From: Sipunculus nudus
Lineage: Eukaryota; Annelida; Sipuncula; Golfingiida; Sipunculidae
Assembly: GCA_026874595.1 (NCBI GenBank)
Contig: CM049313.1
Coordinates: forward strand, 79,166,659-79,230,658
Length of the DNA stretch: 64,000 nucleotides
Direction: 5' to 3'
The notes below the pieces were generated by a model. The model saw only the letters and a list, made by a program, of their open reading frames with translations, searched no databases and had not been told where the DNA came from. The position numbers and the translations under genes are program-made. The stretch's first letter is position 1; every line of letters starts with the position of its first letter. Below are positions 1 through 13,100 of this stretch, piece by piece.

Positions 1-42
1 GCGTTTACATCAACATCACCACCTACCTGAACTCCTCAGGCA
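1..42 (+). repeat. Example G-class monomer (42 bp)
   Basis: This shows the shorter monomer class: core GCGTTTACATC, then the tail CAACATCACCACC and the flank CTGAACTCCTCA. Its 42 bp equal 14 codons, and two of three plus-strand frames contain no stop, so runs of this class give spurious open frames. Its length is also four turns of B-DNA at 10.5 bp per turn. It alternates irregularly with the K-class monomer throughout the window. Confidence 0.9.
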
Positions 43-89
43 GCAAAATAAAAACATCAACATCAAAACCTACCTGAACTCCACACGCA
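43..89 (+). repeat. Example K-class monomer (47 bp)
   Basis: This shows the longer class. GTTTACATC of the G-class is replaced by AAAATAAAAACATC, adding 5 bp. The rest aligns with the 42-bp monomer. It contains AATAAA on the plus strand. Its length is 3n+2, so it shifts any open frame, and a second K-class monomer usually brings that frame into the TGA of CCTGAAC. In domain B the core reads AAAATAAAATCATC but the length is the same. Confidence 0.9.
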
Positions 90-1215
90 GCAAAATAAAA
101 ACATCAACATCAACACCTACCTGAACTCCTCACGCAGCAAAATAAAAACATCAACATAACCACCTACCTGAACCCCTCACGCAACGTTTACATGAACATC
201 ACCATCTACCTGAACTCCTCACGCAGCAAAATAAAAACATCAGCATCACCACCTACCTCAACTCCTCACGCAGCAAAAAAAAAAATTTCCATCACCACCT
301 ACCTGAACCCCTCACGCAACGTTTACATCAACATCACAATCTACCTGAACTCCTCACGCTGCAAAATAAAAACATCAACATCAAAACCTACCTGAACTCC
401 ACACGCGGAAAAATAAAAACATCAGCATCACCACATACCTGAACTCCACATGCGGCGTTTACATCAACATCACCATCTACCAGACCTCCATACGGAGGAA
501 AATAGAAAAAAATCAACATCACCACTTACCTGAACTCCTCACGCAGCAAAAAAAAATCAATCAACATCACCACCTACCTGAACCCCTCACGCAACGTTTA
601 CATCAACATCACCATCTCCCTGAACTTCTCACGCAGCAAAATAAAAACATCAACATCAACACCTACCTGAACTCCACACGCGGCAAAATAAAAACATCAA
701 AATCACCACCTACCTGAACTCCTCACGCAGCAAAATAAAAACATCAACATCACCACCTACCTGAACCCCTCTCGTAACGCTTACATGAACATCACCATCT
801 ACCTGAACTCCTCACGCAGCAAAATAAAAACATCAGCATCACCACCTAACTGAACTCCTCACGCAGCAAGATAAAAACATCAACATCACCACCTACCTGA
901 ACCCCTCACGCAACGTTTACATCAACATCACCATCTACCTGAACTCCTCACGCAGCAAAATAAAAACATCAACATCACCACCTACGTGAACCTCTCACGC
1001 AGCGTTTACATCAACATCACCACCTACCTGAACTCCTCAGGCAGGAAAATAAAAACATCAACATCACCACCTACCTGAACTCCACACGCGGCAAAATAAA
1101 AACATCAACATCACCACCTACCTGAACTCCTCAGGCAGCAAAATAAAAACATCAACATCACCACCTACCTGAACTCCACATGAGGCGTTTACATCAAAAT
1201 CACCATTTACCAGAC

Positions 1216-1227
1216 CTCCATACGGAG
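1216..1227. repeat. Example CTCCATACGGAG near-palindrome in a variant monomer
   Basis: The variant monomer replaces the shared CTGAACTCCTCACG with CAGACCTCCATACGG. The 12-bp CTCCATACGGAG is a near-perfect inverted repeat: CTCC pairs with GGAG, and only the A/C pair beside the centre mismatches. It is followed by CAAAATAGAAAAAAATC. I count about 50 copies, all in domain A, from about 486 to about 29,025. One copy has a TACGGAGG form and a related form reads CCATAAGGTG or CCATACGGTG. It could be a protein-binding dyad or simply a diverged monomer; nothing here decides that. Confidence 0.75.
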
Positions 1228-1836
1228 CAAAATAGAAAAAAATCAACATCACCACCTACCTGAACGCCTCACGCAACGTTTACATCAACATCACCATCTA
1301 CCTGAACTCCTCACGCAGCAAAATAAAAACATCAACATCAACACCTACCTGAAATCCACACGCGGCAAAATAAAAACATCAACATCACCACCTACCTGAA
1401 CTCCTCACGCAGCAAAAAAAAACATCAACATCACCACCTACCTGAACCCCTCACGCAACGCTTACATGAACATCACCATCTACCTGAACTCCTCACGCAG
1501 CAAAATAAAAACATCAGCATCACCACCTAACTGAACTCCACACGCGGCGTTTACATCAAAATCACCATCTACCTGACCTCCATACGGAGCAAAATAGAAA
1601 AAAATCAACATCTCCACCTACCTGAACTCCTCACGCAACGTTTACATAAACATCAACACCTACCTGAACTCCTCCAAAGCAAAATAAAAACATCAACATC
1701 ACCACCTACCTGAACCCTTCACGCAACGTTTACATGAACATCATCATCTACCTGAACTCCTCACGCAGCAAAATAAAAAAATCAACATCACCATTTACCT
1801 GGACTCCTCACGCAACGTTTACATCAACATCAACAC

Positions 1837-3102
1837 CTACCTGAACTCCTCACGCAGCAAAATAAAAACATTAACATCACCACCTACCTGAACCCCTCAC
1901 GCAACGTTTACATCAACATCACCATCTACCTGAACTCCTCACTCAGCAAAATAAAAACATCAACATCACCACCTACCTGAACCTCTCACGCAACGTTTAC
2001 ATCAACATCACCACCTACCTGAAATCCTCAGGCAGCAAAATAAAAACATCAACATCACTACCTACCTGAACTCCTCACGCAGCATAATAAAAACATCAAC
2101 ATCACCACCTACCTGAACTCCTCACGCAACGTTTACATGAACATCACCATCTACCTTAACTCCTCACGCAGAAAAATAAAAACATCAGCATCACCACCTA
2201 CCTGAACTTCTCACGCAGCAAAAAAAAAATTTCCATCACCACCTACCTGACCCCCTCCCTCAACGTTTACATCAACATCACCATCTACCTGAACTCCTCA
2301 CGCAGCAAAATAAAAACATCAACATCAAAACCTACCTGAACTCCACACGCGGAAAAATAAAAACATCAGCAACACCACCTACCTGAACTCCACATGCGGC
2401 GTTTACATCAAAATCACAATCTACCAGACCTCCATACGGAGCAAAATAGAAAAAAATCAACATCGCCACCTACCTGAACTCCTCACGCAGCAAAATAAAA
2501 ACATTAACATCACCACCTACCTGAACCCCTCACGCAACGTTTACATCAACATCACCATCTACCTGAACTCCTCACTCAGCAAAATAAAAACATCAACATC
2601 ACCACCTACCTGAACCTCTCACGCAACGTTTACATCAACATCACCACCTACCTGAAATCCTCAGGCAGCAAAATAAAAACATCAACATCACTACCTACCT
2701 GAACTCCTCACGCAGCATAATAAAAACATCAACATCACCACCTACCTGAACTCCTCACGCAACGTTTACATGAACATCACCATCTACCTTAACTCCTCAC
2801 GCAGAAAAATAAAAACATCAGCATCACCACCTACCTGAACTTCTCACGCAGCAAAAAAAAAATTTCCATCACCACCTACCTGACCCCCTCCCTCAACGTT
2901 TACATCAACATCACCATCTACCTGAACTCCTCACGCAGCAAAATAAAAACATCAACATCAAAACCTACCTGAACTCCACACGCGGAAAAATAAAAACATC
3001 AGCAACACCACCTACCTGAACTCCACATGCGGCGTTTACATCAAAATCACAATCTACCAGACCTCCATACGGAGCAAAATAGAAAAAAATCAACATCGCC
3101 AC
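1837..3102. repeat. 633-bp tandem pair inside 3,206-bp copy 1
   Basis: Two adjacent 633-bp subunits share rare variants in the same order: CTCACTCAGC (1,939 and 2,572), CAGCATAATAAA, GACCCCCTCCCTC and ATCGCCACC. The pair sits wholly within the 3,206-bp unit and was duplicated with it. The 633-bp duplication is therefore older than the 3,206-bp one. Confidence 0.85.
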
Positions 3103-4199
3103 CTACCTGAACTCCTCACGCAGCAAAATAAAAACATCAACATCACCACCTACCTGAACTCCTCACGTAACGTTTACATCAATATCACCATCTACCTGAA
3201 CTCCTCACGCAGCAAAATAAAAACATCAAAATCACCACCTACCTAACTCCATAAGGTGCAAAATAAAAAAAATCAACATCACTACCTACCTGAACTTCTC
3301 ACGCACCAAAATAAAAACATCAACATCAACACCTACCTCAACTCCTCACGCAGCAAAATAAAGACATCAACATCACCACCTACCTGAACCCCTCACGCAA
3401 CGTTTACATGAACATCACCATCTACCTGAACTCCTCAGGCAGCAAAATAAAAACATCAGCATCACCACCTACGTCAACTCCTCACGCAGCAAAAAAAAAT
3501 TTCCATCACCACCTACCTGAACCCCTCACGCAACGTTTACATCAACATCACCATCTACCTGAGCTCCTCACGCAGCAAAATAAAAACATCAACATCAAAA
3601 CCTACCTGAACTCCACATGCGGCGTTTACATCAAAATCACCATCTACCAGACCTCCATACGGAGCAAAATAGAAAAAATTCAACATCACCACCTACCTGA
3701 ACTCCTCACCCAGCAAAAAAAAATCAACATCACCACCTACCTGAACCCCTCACGCAACGTTTACATCAACATCACCATCTACCTGAACTCCTCACGCAGC
3801 AAAATAAAAACATCAGCATCACCACCTACCTGAACTCCACATGCGGCGTTTACATCAAAATCACCATCTACCAGACCTCCATACGGAGCAAAATAGAAAA
3901 AAATCAACATCACCACTTACCTGAACTCCACATGCGGCGTTTACATCAAAATCACCATCTACCTGACCTCCATACGGAGCAAAACAGAAAAAAATCAACA
4001 TCACCACCTACCTGAACTCCTCACGCAGCAAAAAAAAAATCAACATCACCACCTACCTGAACGCCTCACGCAACGTTTACATCAACATCACCATCTACCT
4101 GAACTCCTCACGCAGCAAAATAAAAACATCAACATCAACACCTACCTGAAATCCACAAGCGGCAAAATAAAAAATCAACATCACCACCTACCTGAACTC

Positions 4200-7100
4200 C
4201 TCACGCAGCGTTTACATCAACATCACCACCTACCTGAACTCCTCAGGCAGGAAAATAAAAACATCAACATCACCACCTACCTGAACTCCACACGCGGCAA
4301 AATAAAAACATCAACATCACCACCTACCTGAACTCCTCAGGCAGCAAAATAAAAACATCAACATCACCACCTACCTGAACTCCACATGAGGCGTTTACAT
4401 CAAAATCACCATTTACCAGACCTCCATACGGAGCAAAATAGAAAAAAATCAACATCACCACCTACCTGAACGCCTCACGCAACGTTTACATCAACATCAC
4501 CATCTACCTGAACTCCTCACGCAGCAAAATAAAAACATCAACATCAACACCTACCTGAAATCCACACGCGGCAAAATAAAAACATCAACATCACCACCTA
4601 CCTGAACTCCTCACGCAGCAAAAAAAAACATCAACATCACCACCTACCTGAAACCCTCACGCAACGCTTACATGAACATCACCATCTACCTGAACTCCTC
4701 ACGCAGCAAAATAAAAACATCAGCATCACCACCTAACTGAACTCCACACGCGGCGTTTACATCAAAATCACCATCTACCTGACCTCCATACGGAGCAAAA
4801 TAGAAAAAAATCAACATCTCCACCTACCTGAACTCCTCACGCAACGTTTACATAAACATCAACACCTACCTGAACTCCTCCAAAGCAAAATAAAAACATC
4901 AACATCACCACCTACCTGAACCCTTCACGCAACGTTTACATGAACATCATCATCTACCTGAACTCCTCACGCAGCAAAATAAAAAAATCAACATCACCAT
5001 TTACCTGGACTCCTCACGCAACGTTTACATCAACATCAACACCTACCTGAACTCCTCACGCAGCAAAATAAAAACATTAACATCACCACCTACCTGAACC
5101 CCTCACGCAACGTTTACATCAACATCACCATCTACCTGAACTCCTCACTCAGCAAAATAAAAACATCAACATCACCACCTACCTGAACCTCTCACGCAAC
5201 GTTTACATCAACATCACCACCTACCTGAAATCCTCAGGCAGCAAAATAAAAACATCAACATCACTACCTACCTGAACTCCTCACGCAGCATAATAAAAAC
5301 ATCAACATCACCACCTACCTGAACTCCTCACGCAACGTTTACATGAACATCACCATCTACCTTAACTCCTCACGCAGAAAAATAAAAACATCAGCATCAC
5401 CACCTACCTGAACTTCTCACGCAGCAAAAAAAAAATTTCCATCACCACCTACCTGACCCCCTCCCTCAACGTTTACATCAACATCACCATCTACCTGAAC
5501 TCCTCACGCAGCAAAATAAAAACATCAACATCAAAACCTACCTGAACTCCACACGCGGAAAAATAAAAACATCAGCAACACCACCTACCTGAACTCCACA
5601 TGCGGCGTTTACATCAAAATCACAATCTACCAGACCTCCATACGGAGCAAAATAGAAAAAAATCAACATCGCCACCTACCTGAACTCCTCACGCAGCAAA
5701 ATAAAAACATTAACATCACCACCTACCTGAACCCCTCACGCAACGTTTACATCAACATCACCATCTACCTGAACTCCTCACTCAGCAAAATAAAAACATC
5801 AACATCACCACCTACCTGAACCTCTCACGCAACGTTTACATCAACATCACCACCTACCTGAAATCCTCAGGCAGCAAAATAAAAACATCAACATCACTAC
5901 CTACCTGAACTCCTCACGCAGCATAATAAAAACATCAACATCACCACCTACCTGAACTCCTCACGCAACGTTTACATGAACATCACCATCTACCTTAACT
6001 CCTCACGCAGAAAAATAAAAACATCAGCATCACCACCTACCTGAACTTCTCACGCAGCAAAAAAAAAATTTCCATCACCACCTACCTGACCCCCTCCCTC
6101 AATGTTTACATCAACATCACCATCTACCTGAACTCCTCACGCAGCAAAATAAAAACATCAACATCAAAACCTACCTGAACTCCACACGCGGAAAAATAAA
6201 AACATCAGCAACACCACCTACCTGAACTCCACATGCGGCGTTTACATCAAAATCACAATCTACCAGACCTCCATACGGAGCAAAATAGAAAAAAATCAAC
6301 ATCGCCACCTACCTGAACTCCTCACGCAGCAAAATAAAAACATCAACATCACCACCTACCTGAACTCCTCACGTAACGTTTACATCAATATCACCATCTA
6401 CCTGAACTCCTCACGCAGCAAAATAAAAACATCAAAATCACCACCTACCTAACTCCATAAGGTGCAAAATAAAAAAAATCAACATCACTACCTACCTGAA
6501 CTTCTCACGCACCAAAATAAAAACATCAACATCAACACCTACCTCAACTCCTCACGCAGCAAAATAAAGACATCAACATCACCACCTACCTGAACCCCTC
6601 ACGCAACGTTTACATGAACATCACCATCTACCTGAACTCCTCAGGCAGCAAAATAAAAACATCAGCATCACCACCTACGTCAACTCCTCACGCAGCAAAA
6701 AAAAATTTCCATCACCACCTACCTGAACCCCTCACGCAACGTTTACATCAACATCACCATCTACCTGAGCTCCTCACGCAGCAAAATAAAAACATCAACA
6801 TCAAAACCTACCTGAACTCCACATGCGGCGTTTACATCAAAATCACCATCTACCAGACCTCCATACGGAGCAAAATAGAAAAAATTCAACATCACCACCT
6901 ACCTGAACTCCTCACCCAGCAAAAAAAAATCAACATCACCACCTACCTGAACCCCTCACGCAACGTTTACATCAACATCACCATCTACCTGAACTCCTCA
7001 CGCAGCAAAATAAAAACATCAGCATCACCACCTACCTGAACTCCACATGCGGCGTTTACATCAAAATCACCATCTACCAGACCTCCATACGGAGCAAAAT

Positions 7101-7405
7101 AGAAAAAAATCAACATCACCACTTACCTGAACTCCACATGCGGCGTTTACATCAAAATCACCATCTACCTGACCTCCATACGGAGCAAAACAGAAAAAAA
7201 TCAACATCACCACCTACCTGAACTCCTCACGCAGCAAAAAAAAAATCAACATCACCACCTACCTGAACGCCTCACGCAACGTTTACATCAACATCACCAT
7301 CTACCTGAACTCCTCACGCAGCAAAATAAAAACATCAACATCAACACCTACCTGAAATCCACAAGCGGCAAAATAAAAAATCAACATCACCACCTACCTG
7401 AACTC
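4200..7405. repeat. 3,206-bp higher-order unit, copy 2
   Basis: This is a nearly exact repeat of 994-4,199, with the two base differences listed there. At about 7,415 it leaves the repeat: where copy 1 runs into CACGCAGCGTTTAC, copy 2 continues CACGCAGCAAAATAAA into a different block. The open frames at 3,408-3,833 and 6,614-7,039 encode the same 141 residues only because they are the same repeat position in the two copies. Confidence 0.9.
5043..6308. repeat. 633-bp tandem pair inside 3,206-bp copy 2
   Basis: This is the counterpart of the 1,837-3,102 pair, with the CTCACTCAGC markers at about 5,145 and 5,778. The only change I saw between the two nested pairs is C to T at 6,103. Confidence 0.85.
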
Positions 7406-9240
7406 CTCACGCAGCAAAATAAAAACATCAACATCACCACCTACCTGAACCCCTCACGCAACGCTTACATGAACATCACCATCTACCTGAACTCCTCACG
7501 CAGCAAAATAAAAACATCAGCATCACCACCTAACTGAACTCCACACGCGGCGTTTACATCAAAATCACCATCTACCTGACCTCCATACGGAGCAAAATAG
7601 AAAAAAATCAACATCTCCACCTACCTGAACTCCTCATGCAACGTTTACATAAACATCACCACCTACCTGAACTCCTCACGCAGCAAAATAAAAACATCAT
7701 TTTACCACCTACCTGAACCCTTCACGCAACGTTTACATCAACATCATCATCTACCTGAACTCCTCACGCAGCAAAATAAAAAAATCAACATCACCATTTA
7801 CCTGGACTCCTCACGCAACGTTTACATCAACATCAACACCTACCTGAACTCCTCACGCAGCAAAATAAAAACATTAACATCACCACCTACCTGAACCGCT
7901 CACGCAACGTTTACATCAACATCACCATCTACCTGAACTCCTCACGCAGGAAAATAAAAACATCAACATCACCACCTACCTGAACCTCTCACGCAACGTT
8001 TACATCAACATCACCATCTACCTGAACTCCTCAGGCAGTAAAATAAAAACATCAACATCACTACCTACCTGAACTCCTCAAACAGCATTTATATCAAATC
8101 CCCACCTACCTGAACTCCTCACGCAGGGTTTACATCAACATCACCACCTACCTGAAATCCTCAGGCAGCAAAATAAAAACATCAACATCACTACCTACCT
8201 GAACTCCTCACGCAGCATAATAAAAACATCAACATCACCACCTACCTGAACTCCTCACGCAACGTTTACATGAACATCACCATCTACCTTAACTCCTCAC
8301 GCAGCAAAATAAAAACATCAGCATCACCACCTACCTGAACTCCTCACGCAGCAAAAAAAATTTCCATCACCACCTACCTGACCCCCTCCCTCAACGTTTA
8401 CATCAACATCACCATCTACCTGAACTCCTCACGCAGCAAAATAAAAACATCAACATCAAAACCTACCTGAACTCTACACGCGGAAAAATAAAAACATCAA
8501 CATCACCACCTACCTGAACTCCTCACGCAGCAAATAAAAACATCAACATCACCACCTACCTGAACCCTTCACGCAACGTTTACATCAACATCATCATCTA
8601 CCTGAACTCCTCACGCAGTAAAATAAAAACATCAACATCACTACCTACCTGAACTCCTCAAACAGCGTTTATATCAAATCCCCACCTACCTGAACTCCTC
8701 ACGCAGGGTTTACATCAACATCACCACCTACCTGAAATCCTCAGGCAGCAAAATAAAATCATCAACATCACTACCTACCTGAACTCCTCACGCAGCATAA
8801 TAAAAACATCAACATCACCACCTACCTGAACTCCTCACGCAACGTTTACATGAACATCACCATCTACCTTAACTCCTCACGCAGCAAAATAAAAACATCA
8901 GCATCACCACCTACCTGAACTCCTCACGCAGCAAAAAAAATTTCCATCACCACCTACCTGACCCCCTCCCTCAACGTTTACATCAACATCACCATCTACC
9001 TGAACTCCTCACGCAGCAAAATAAAAAAATCAACATCACCATTTACCTGGACTCCTCACGCAACGTTTACATCAACATCAACACCTACCTGAACTCCTCA
9101 CGCAGCAAAATAAAAACATTAACATCACCACCTACCTGAACCGCTCACGCAACGTTTACATCAACATCACCATCTACCTGAACTCCTCACGCAGCAAAAT
9201 AAAAACATCAACATCACCACCTACCTGAACTCCTCACGCA
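7406..9240. repeat. Mosaic block linking HORs in domain A
   Basis: No unique sequence. The first 1.2 kb matches 12,400-13,600 at an offset of about 4,997, through the markers CATGCAACG (7,635 and 12,632) and TCAAACAGC (8,079 and 13,077). One 1-bp-shorter patch, CATCATTTTACC near 7,697, is private to this copy. The last part is the 580-bp tandem repeat listed separately and a stretch with the TTTACCTGGACTCC variant (7,803 and 9,048). It ends where the copy of block 1-993 begins. Confidence 0.8.
8040..9020. repeat. 580-bp tandem repeat, about 1.7 copies
   Basis: TCAAACAGC, TATATCAAATCCCC, CACGCAGGG, CAGCATAATAAA and GACCCCCTCCCTC appear in the same order 580 bp apart, at 8,079 and 8,659 for the first marker. 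The first copy has CAGCATTTAT where the second has CAGCGTTTAT, another CpG transition. The second copy is cut short near 9,020. Confidence 0.8.
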
Positions 9241-10199
9241 GCGTTTACATCAACATCACCACCTACCTGAACTCCTCAGGCAGCAAAATAAAAACATCAA
9301 CATCAAAACCTACCTGAACTCCACACGCAGCAAAATAAAAACATCAACATCAACACCTACCTGAACTCCTCACGCAGCAAAATAAAAACATCAACATAAC
9401 CACCTACCTGAACTCCTCACGCAGCAAAATAAAAACATCAGCATCACCACCTACCTCAACTCCTCACGCAGCAAAAAAAAAAATTTCCATCACCACCTAC
9501 CTGAACCCCTCACGCAACGTTTACATCAACATCACAATCTACCTGAACTCCTCACGCTGCAAAATAAAAACATCAACATCAAAACCTACCTGAACTCCAC
9601 ACGCGGAAAAATAAAAACATCAGCATCACCACATACCTGAACTCCACATGCGGCGTTTACATCAACATCACCATCTACCAGACCTCCATACGGAGGAAAA
9701 TAGAAAAAAATCAACATCACCACTTACCTGAACTCCTCACGCAGCAAAAAAAAATCAATCAACATCACCACCTACCTGAACCCCTCACGCAACGTTTACA
9801 TCAACATCACCATCTCCCTGAACTTCTCACGCAGCAAAATAAAAACATCAACATCAACACCTACCTGAACTCCACACGCGGCAAAATAAAAACATCAAAA
9901 TCACCACCTACCTGAACTCCTCACGCAGCAAAATAAAAACATCAACATCACCACCTACCTGAACCCCTCTCGTAACGCTTACATGAACATCACCATCTAC
10001 CTGAACTCCTCACGCAGCAAAATAAAAACATCAGCATCACCACCTAACTGAACTCCTCACGCAGCAAGATAAAAAACATCAACATCACCACCTACCGGAA
10101 CCCCTCACGCAACGTTTACATCAACATCACCATCTACCTGAACTCCTCACGCAGCAAAATAAAAACATCAACATCACCACCTACGTGAACCTCTCACGC
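9241..10199. repeat. Distant copy of block 1-993, one monomer shorter
   Basis: The first 180 bases match 1-180 almost exactly. One 42-bp monomer is then missing, and the match resumes to CTACGTGAACCTCTCACGCA at about 10,199. Small changes include an extra A at the AAAAAACATC run near 10,072 and a CTACCGGAAC variant near 10,096. The right flank differs from that of the first copy: here it runs into the 3,641-bp unit. Confidence 0.85.
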
Positions 10200-13100
10200 A
10201 ACGTTTACATCAACATCACCATCTACCTGAACTCCTCACGCAGCAAAATAAAAACATCAACATCACTACCTACCTGAACTCCTCAAACAGCGTTTATATC
10301 AAATCCCCACCTACCTGAACTCCTCACGCAGCGTTTACATCAACATCACCACCTACCTGAAATCCTCAGGCAGCAAAATAAAAACATCAACATCACTACC
10401 TACCTGAACTCCTCACGCAGCATAATAAAAACATCAACATCACCACCTACCTGAACTCCTCACGCAACGTTTACATGAACATCACCATCTACCTTAACTC
10501 CTCACGCAGAAAAATAAAAACATCAGCATCACCACCTACCTGAACTTCTCACGCAGCAAAAAAAAAATTTCCATCACCACCTACCTGACCCCCTCCCTCA
10601 ACGTTTACATCAACATCACCATCTACCTGAAGTCCTCACGCAGCAAAATAAAAACATCAGCATCACCACCTACCTGAACTCCACATGCGGCGTTTACATC
10701 AAAATCACAATCTACCAGACCTCCATACGGAGCAAAATAGAAAAAAATCAACATCGCCACCTACCTGAACTCCTCACGCAGCAAAATAAAAACATCAACA
10801 TCACCACCTACCTGAACTCCTCACGTAACGTTTACATCAATATCACCATCTACCTGAACTCCTCACGCAGCAAAATAAAAACATCAAAATCACCACCTAC
10901 CTAACTCCATAAGGTGCAAAATAAAAAAAATCAACATCACTACCTACCTGAACTTCTCACGCACCAAAATAAAAACATCAACATCAACACCTACCTCAAC
11001 TCCTCACGCAGCAAAATAAAGACATCAACATCACCACCTACCTGAACCCCTCACGCAACGTTTACATGAACATCACCATCTACCTGAACTCCTCAGGCAG
11101 CAAAATAAAAACATCAGCATCACCACCTACCTCAACTCCTCACGCAGCAAAAAAAATTTCCATCACCACCTACCTGAACCCCTCACGCAACGTTTACATC
11201 AACATCACCATCTACCTGAGCTCCTCACGCAGCAAAATAAAAACATCAACATCAAAACCTACCTGAACTCCACACGCGGAAAAAGAAAAACATCAGCATC
11301 ACCACCTACCTGAACTCCACATGCGGCGTTTACATCAAAATCACCATCTACCAGACCTCCATACGGAGCAAAATAGAAAAAATTCAACATCACCACCTAC
11401 CTGAACTCCTCACCCAGCAAAAAAAATCAACATCACCACCTACCTGAACCCCTCACGCAACGTTTACATCAACATCACCATCTACCTGAACTCCTCACGC
11501 AGCAAAATAAAAACATCAGCATCACCACCTACCTGAACTCCACATGCGGCGTTTACATCAAAATCACCATCTACCAGACCTCCATACGGAGCAAAATAGA
11601 AAAAAATCAACATCACCACTTACCTGAACTCCACATGCGGCGTTTACATCAAAATCACCATCTACCTGACCTCCATACGGAGCAAAACAGAAAAAAAATC
11701 AACATCACCACCTACCTGAACTCCTCACGCAGCAAAAAAAAAATCAACATCACCACCTACCTGAACGCCTCACGCAACGTTTACATCAACATCACCATCT
11801 ACCTGAACTCCTCACGCAGCAAAATAAAAACATCAACATCAACACCTACCTGAAATCCACAAGCGGCAAAATAAAAAATCAACATCACCACCTACCTGAA
11901 CTCCTCACGCAGCAAAATAAAAACATCAACATCACCACCTACCTGAACCCCTCACGCAACGCTTACATGAACATCACCACCTACCTGAACTCCTCACGCA
12001 GCAAAATAAAAACATCAGCATCACCACCTACCTGAACTCCACATGCGGCGTTTACATCAAAATCACCATCTACCAGACCTCCATACGGAGCAAAATAGAA
12101 AAAAATCAACATCACCACTTACCTGAACTCCACATGCGGCGTTTACATCAAAATCACCATCTACCTGACCTCCATACGGAGCAAAACAGAAAAAAATCAA
12201 CATCACCACCTACCTGAACTCCTCACGCAGCAAAAAAAAAATCAACATCACCACCTACCTGAACGCCTCACGCAACGTTTACATCAACATCACCATCTAC
12301 CTGAACTCCTCACGCAGCAAAATAAAAACATCAACATCAACACCTACCTGAAATCCACAAGCGGCAAAATAAAAACATCAACATCACCACCTACCTGAAC
12401 TCCTCACGCAGCAAAATAAAAACATCAACATCACCACCTACCTGAACCCCTCACGCAACGCTTACATGAACATCACCATCTACCTGAACTCCTCACGCAG
12501 CAAAATAAAAACATCAGCATCACCACCTAACTGAACTCCACACGCGGCGTTTACATCAAAATCACCATCTACCTGACGTCCATACGGAGCAAAATAGAAA
12601 AAAATCAACATCTCCACCTACCTGAACTCCTCATGCAACGTTTACATAAACATCACCACCTACCTGAACTCCTCACGCAGCAAAATAAAAACATCAACAT
12701 CACCACCTACCTGAACCCTTCACGCAACGTTTACATCAACATCATCATCTACCTGAACTCCTCACGCAGCAAAATAAAAAAATCAACATCACCATTTACC
12801 TGGACTCCTCACGCAACGTTTACATCAACATCAACACCTACCTGAACTCCTCACGCAGCAAAATAAAAACATTAACATCACCACCTACCTGAACCGCTCA
12901 CGCAACGTTTACATCAACATCACCATCTACCTGAACTCCTCACGCAGCAAAATAAAAACATCAACATCACCACCTACCTGAACCTCTCACGCAACGTTTA
13001 CATCAACATCACCATCTACCTGAACTCCTCAGGCAGTAAAATAAAAACATCAACATCACTACCTACCTGAACTCCTCAAACAGCGTTTATATCAAATCCC

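Larger units (their letters stand above)
1..993. repeat. Mixed G/K block with a distant copy at 9,241-10,199
   Basis: About 1 kb of mixed monomers, probably extending left of the window. Private variants such as CATCAACATAACC (near 150), CTCTCGTAACGC (near 770) and GCAGCAAGATAAA (near 865) recur in the same order at 9,241-10,199. The offset is 9,240 bp for the first part and 9,198 bp after about 222, because one 42-bp G-class monomer (181-222) is missing in the right copy. Similarity stops at about 1,000, where the 3,206-bp unit begins. Confidence 0.85.
994..4199. repeat. 3,206-bp higher-order unit, copy 1
   Basis: This unit is followed directly by a second copy. Line-by-line comparison at a 3,206-bp offset gave only two mismatches: 1447/4653 (C/A) and 2897/6103 (C/T, a CpG to TpG change). 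Even the poly-A run lengths agree. It holds many CTCCATACGGAG monomers and an internal 633-bp tandem pair. The edges lie at the CACGCAGCG monomers near 994 and 4,200. Such identity means a very recent unequal exchange or an assembly duplication; the two differences favour a real second copy. Confidence 0.9.

Noticed and set aside
281-300. Poly-A runs as tails of retroposed elements (SINE/LINE)
   Set aside because: The A runs sit inside monomers at a fixed position and are followed by the normal tail. There is no element body or target duplication beside them.
1216-1227. Terminal inverted repeat or target-site duplication of a transposon
   Set aside because: CTCCATACGGAG occurs as part of a monomer at many places and does not flank an inserted segment; no direct duplications or transposase-like frames accompany it.
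994-7415. Treating the 3,206-bp pair as a certain assembly artefact
   Set aside because: Two single-base differences distinguish the copies and the flanks differ, so a real duplication is at least as likely. The sequence alone cannot decide.
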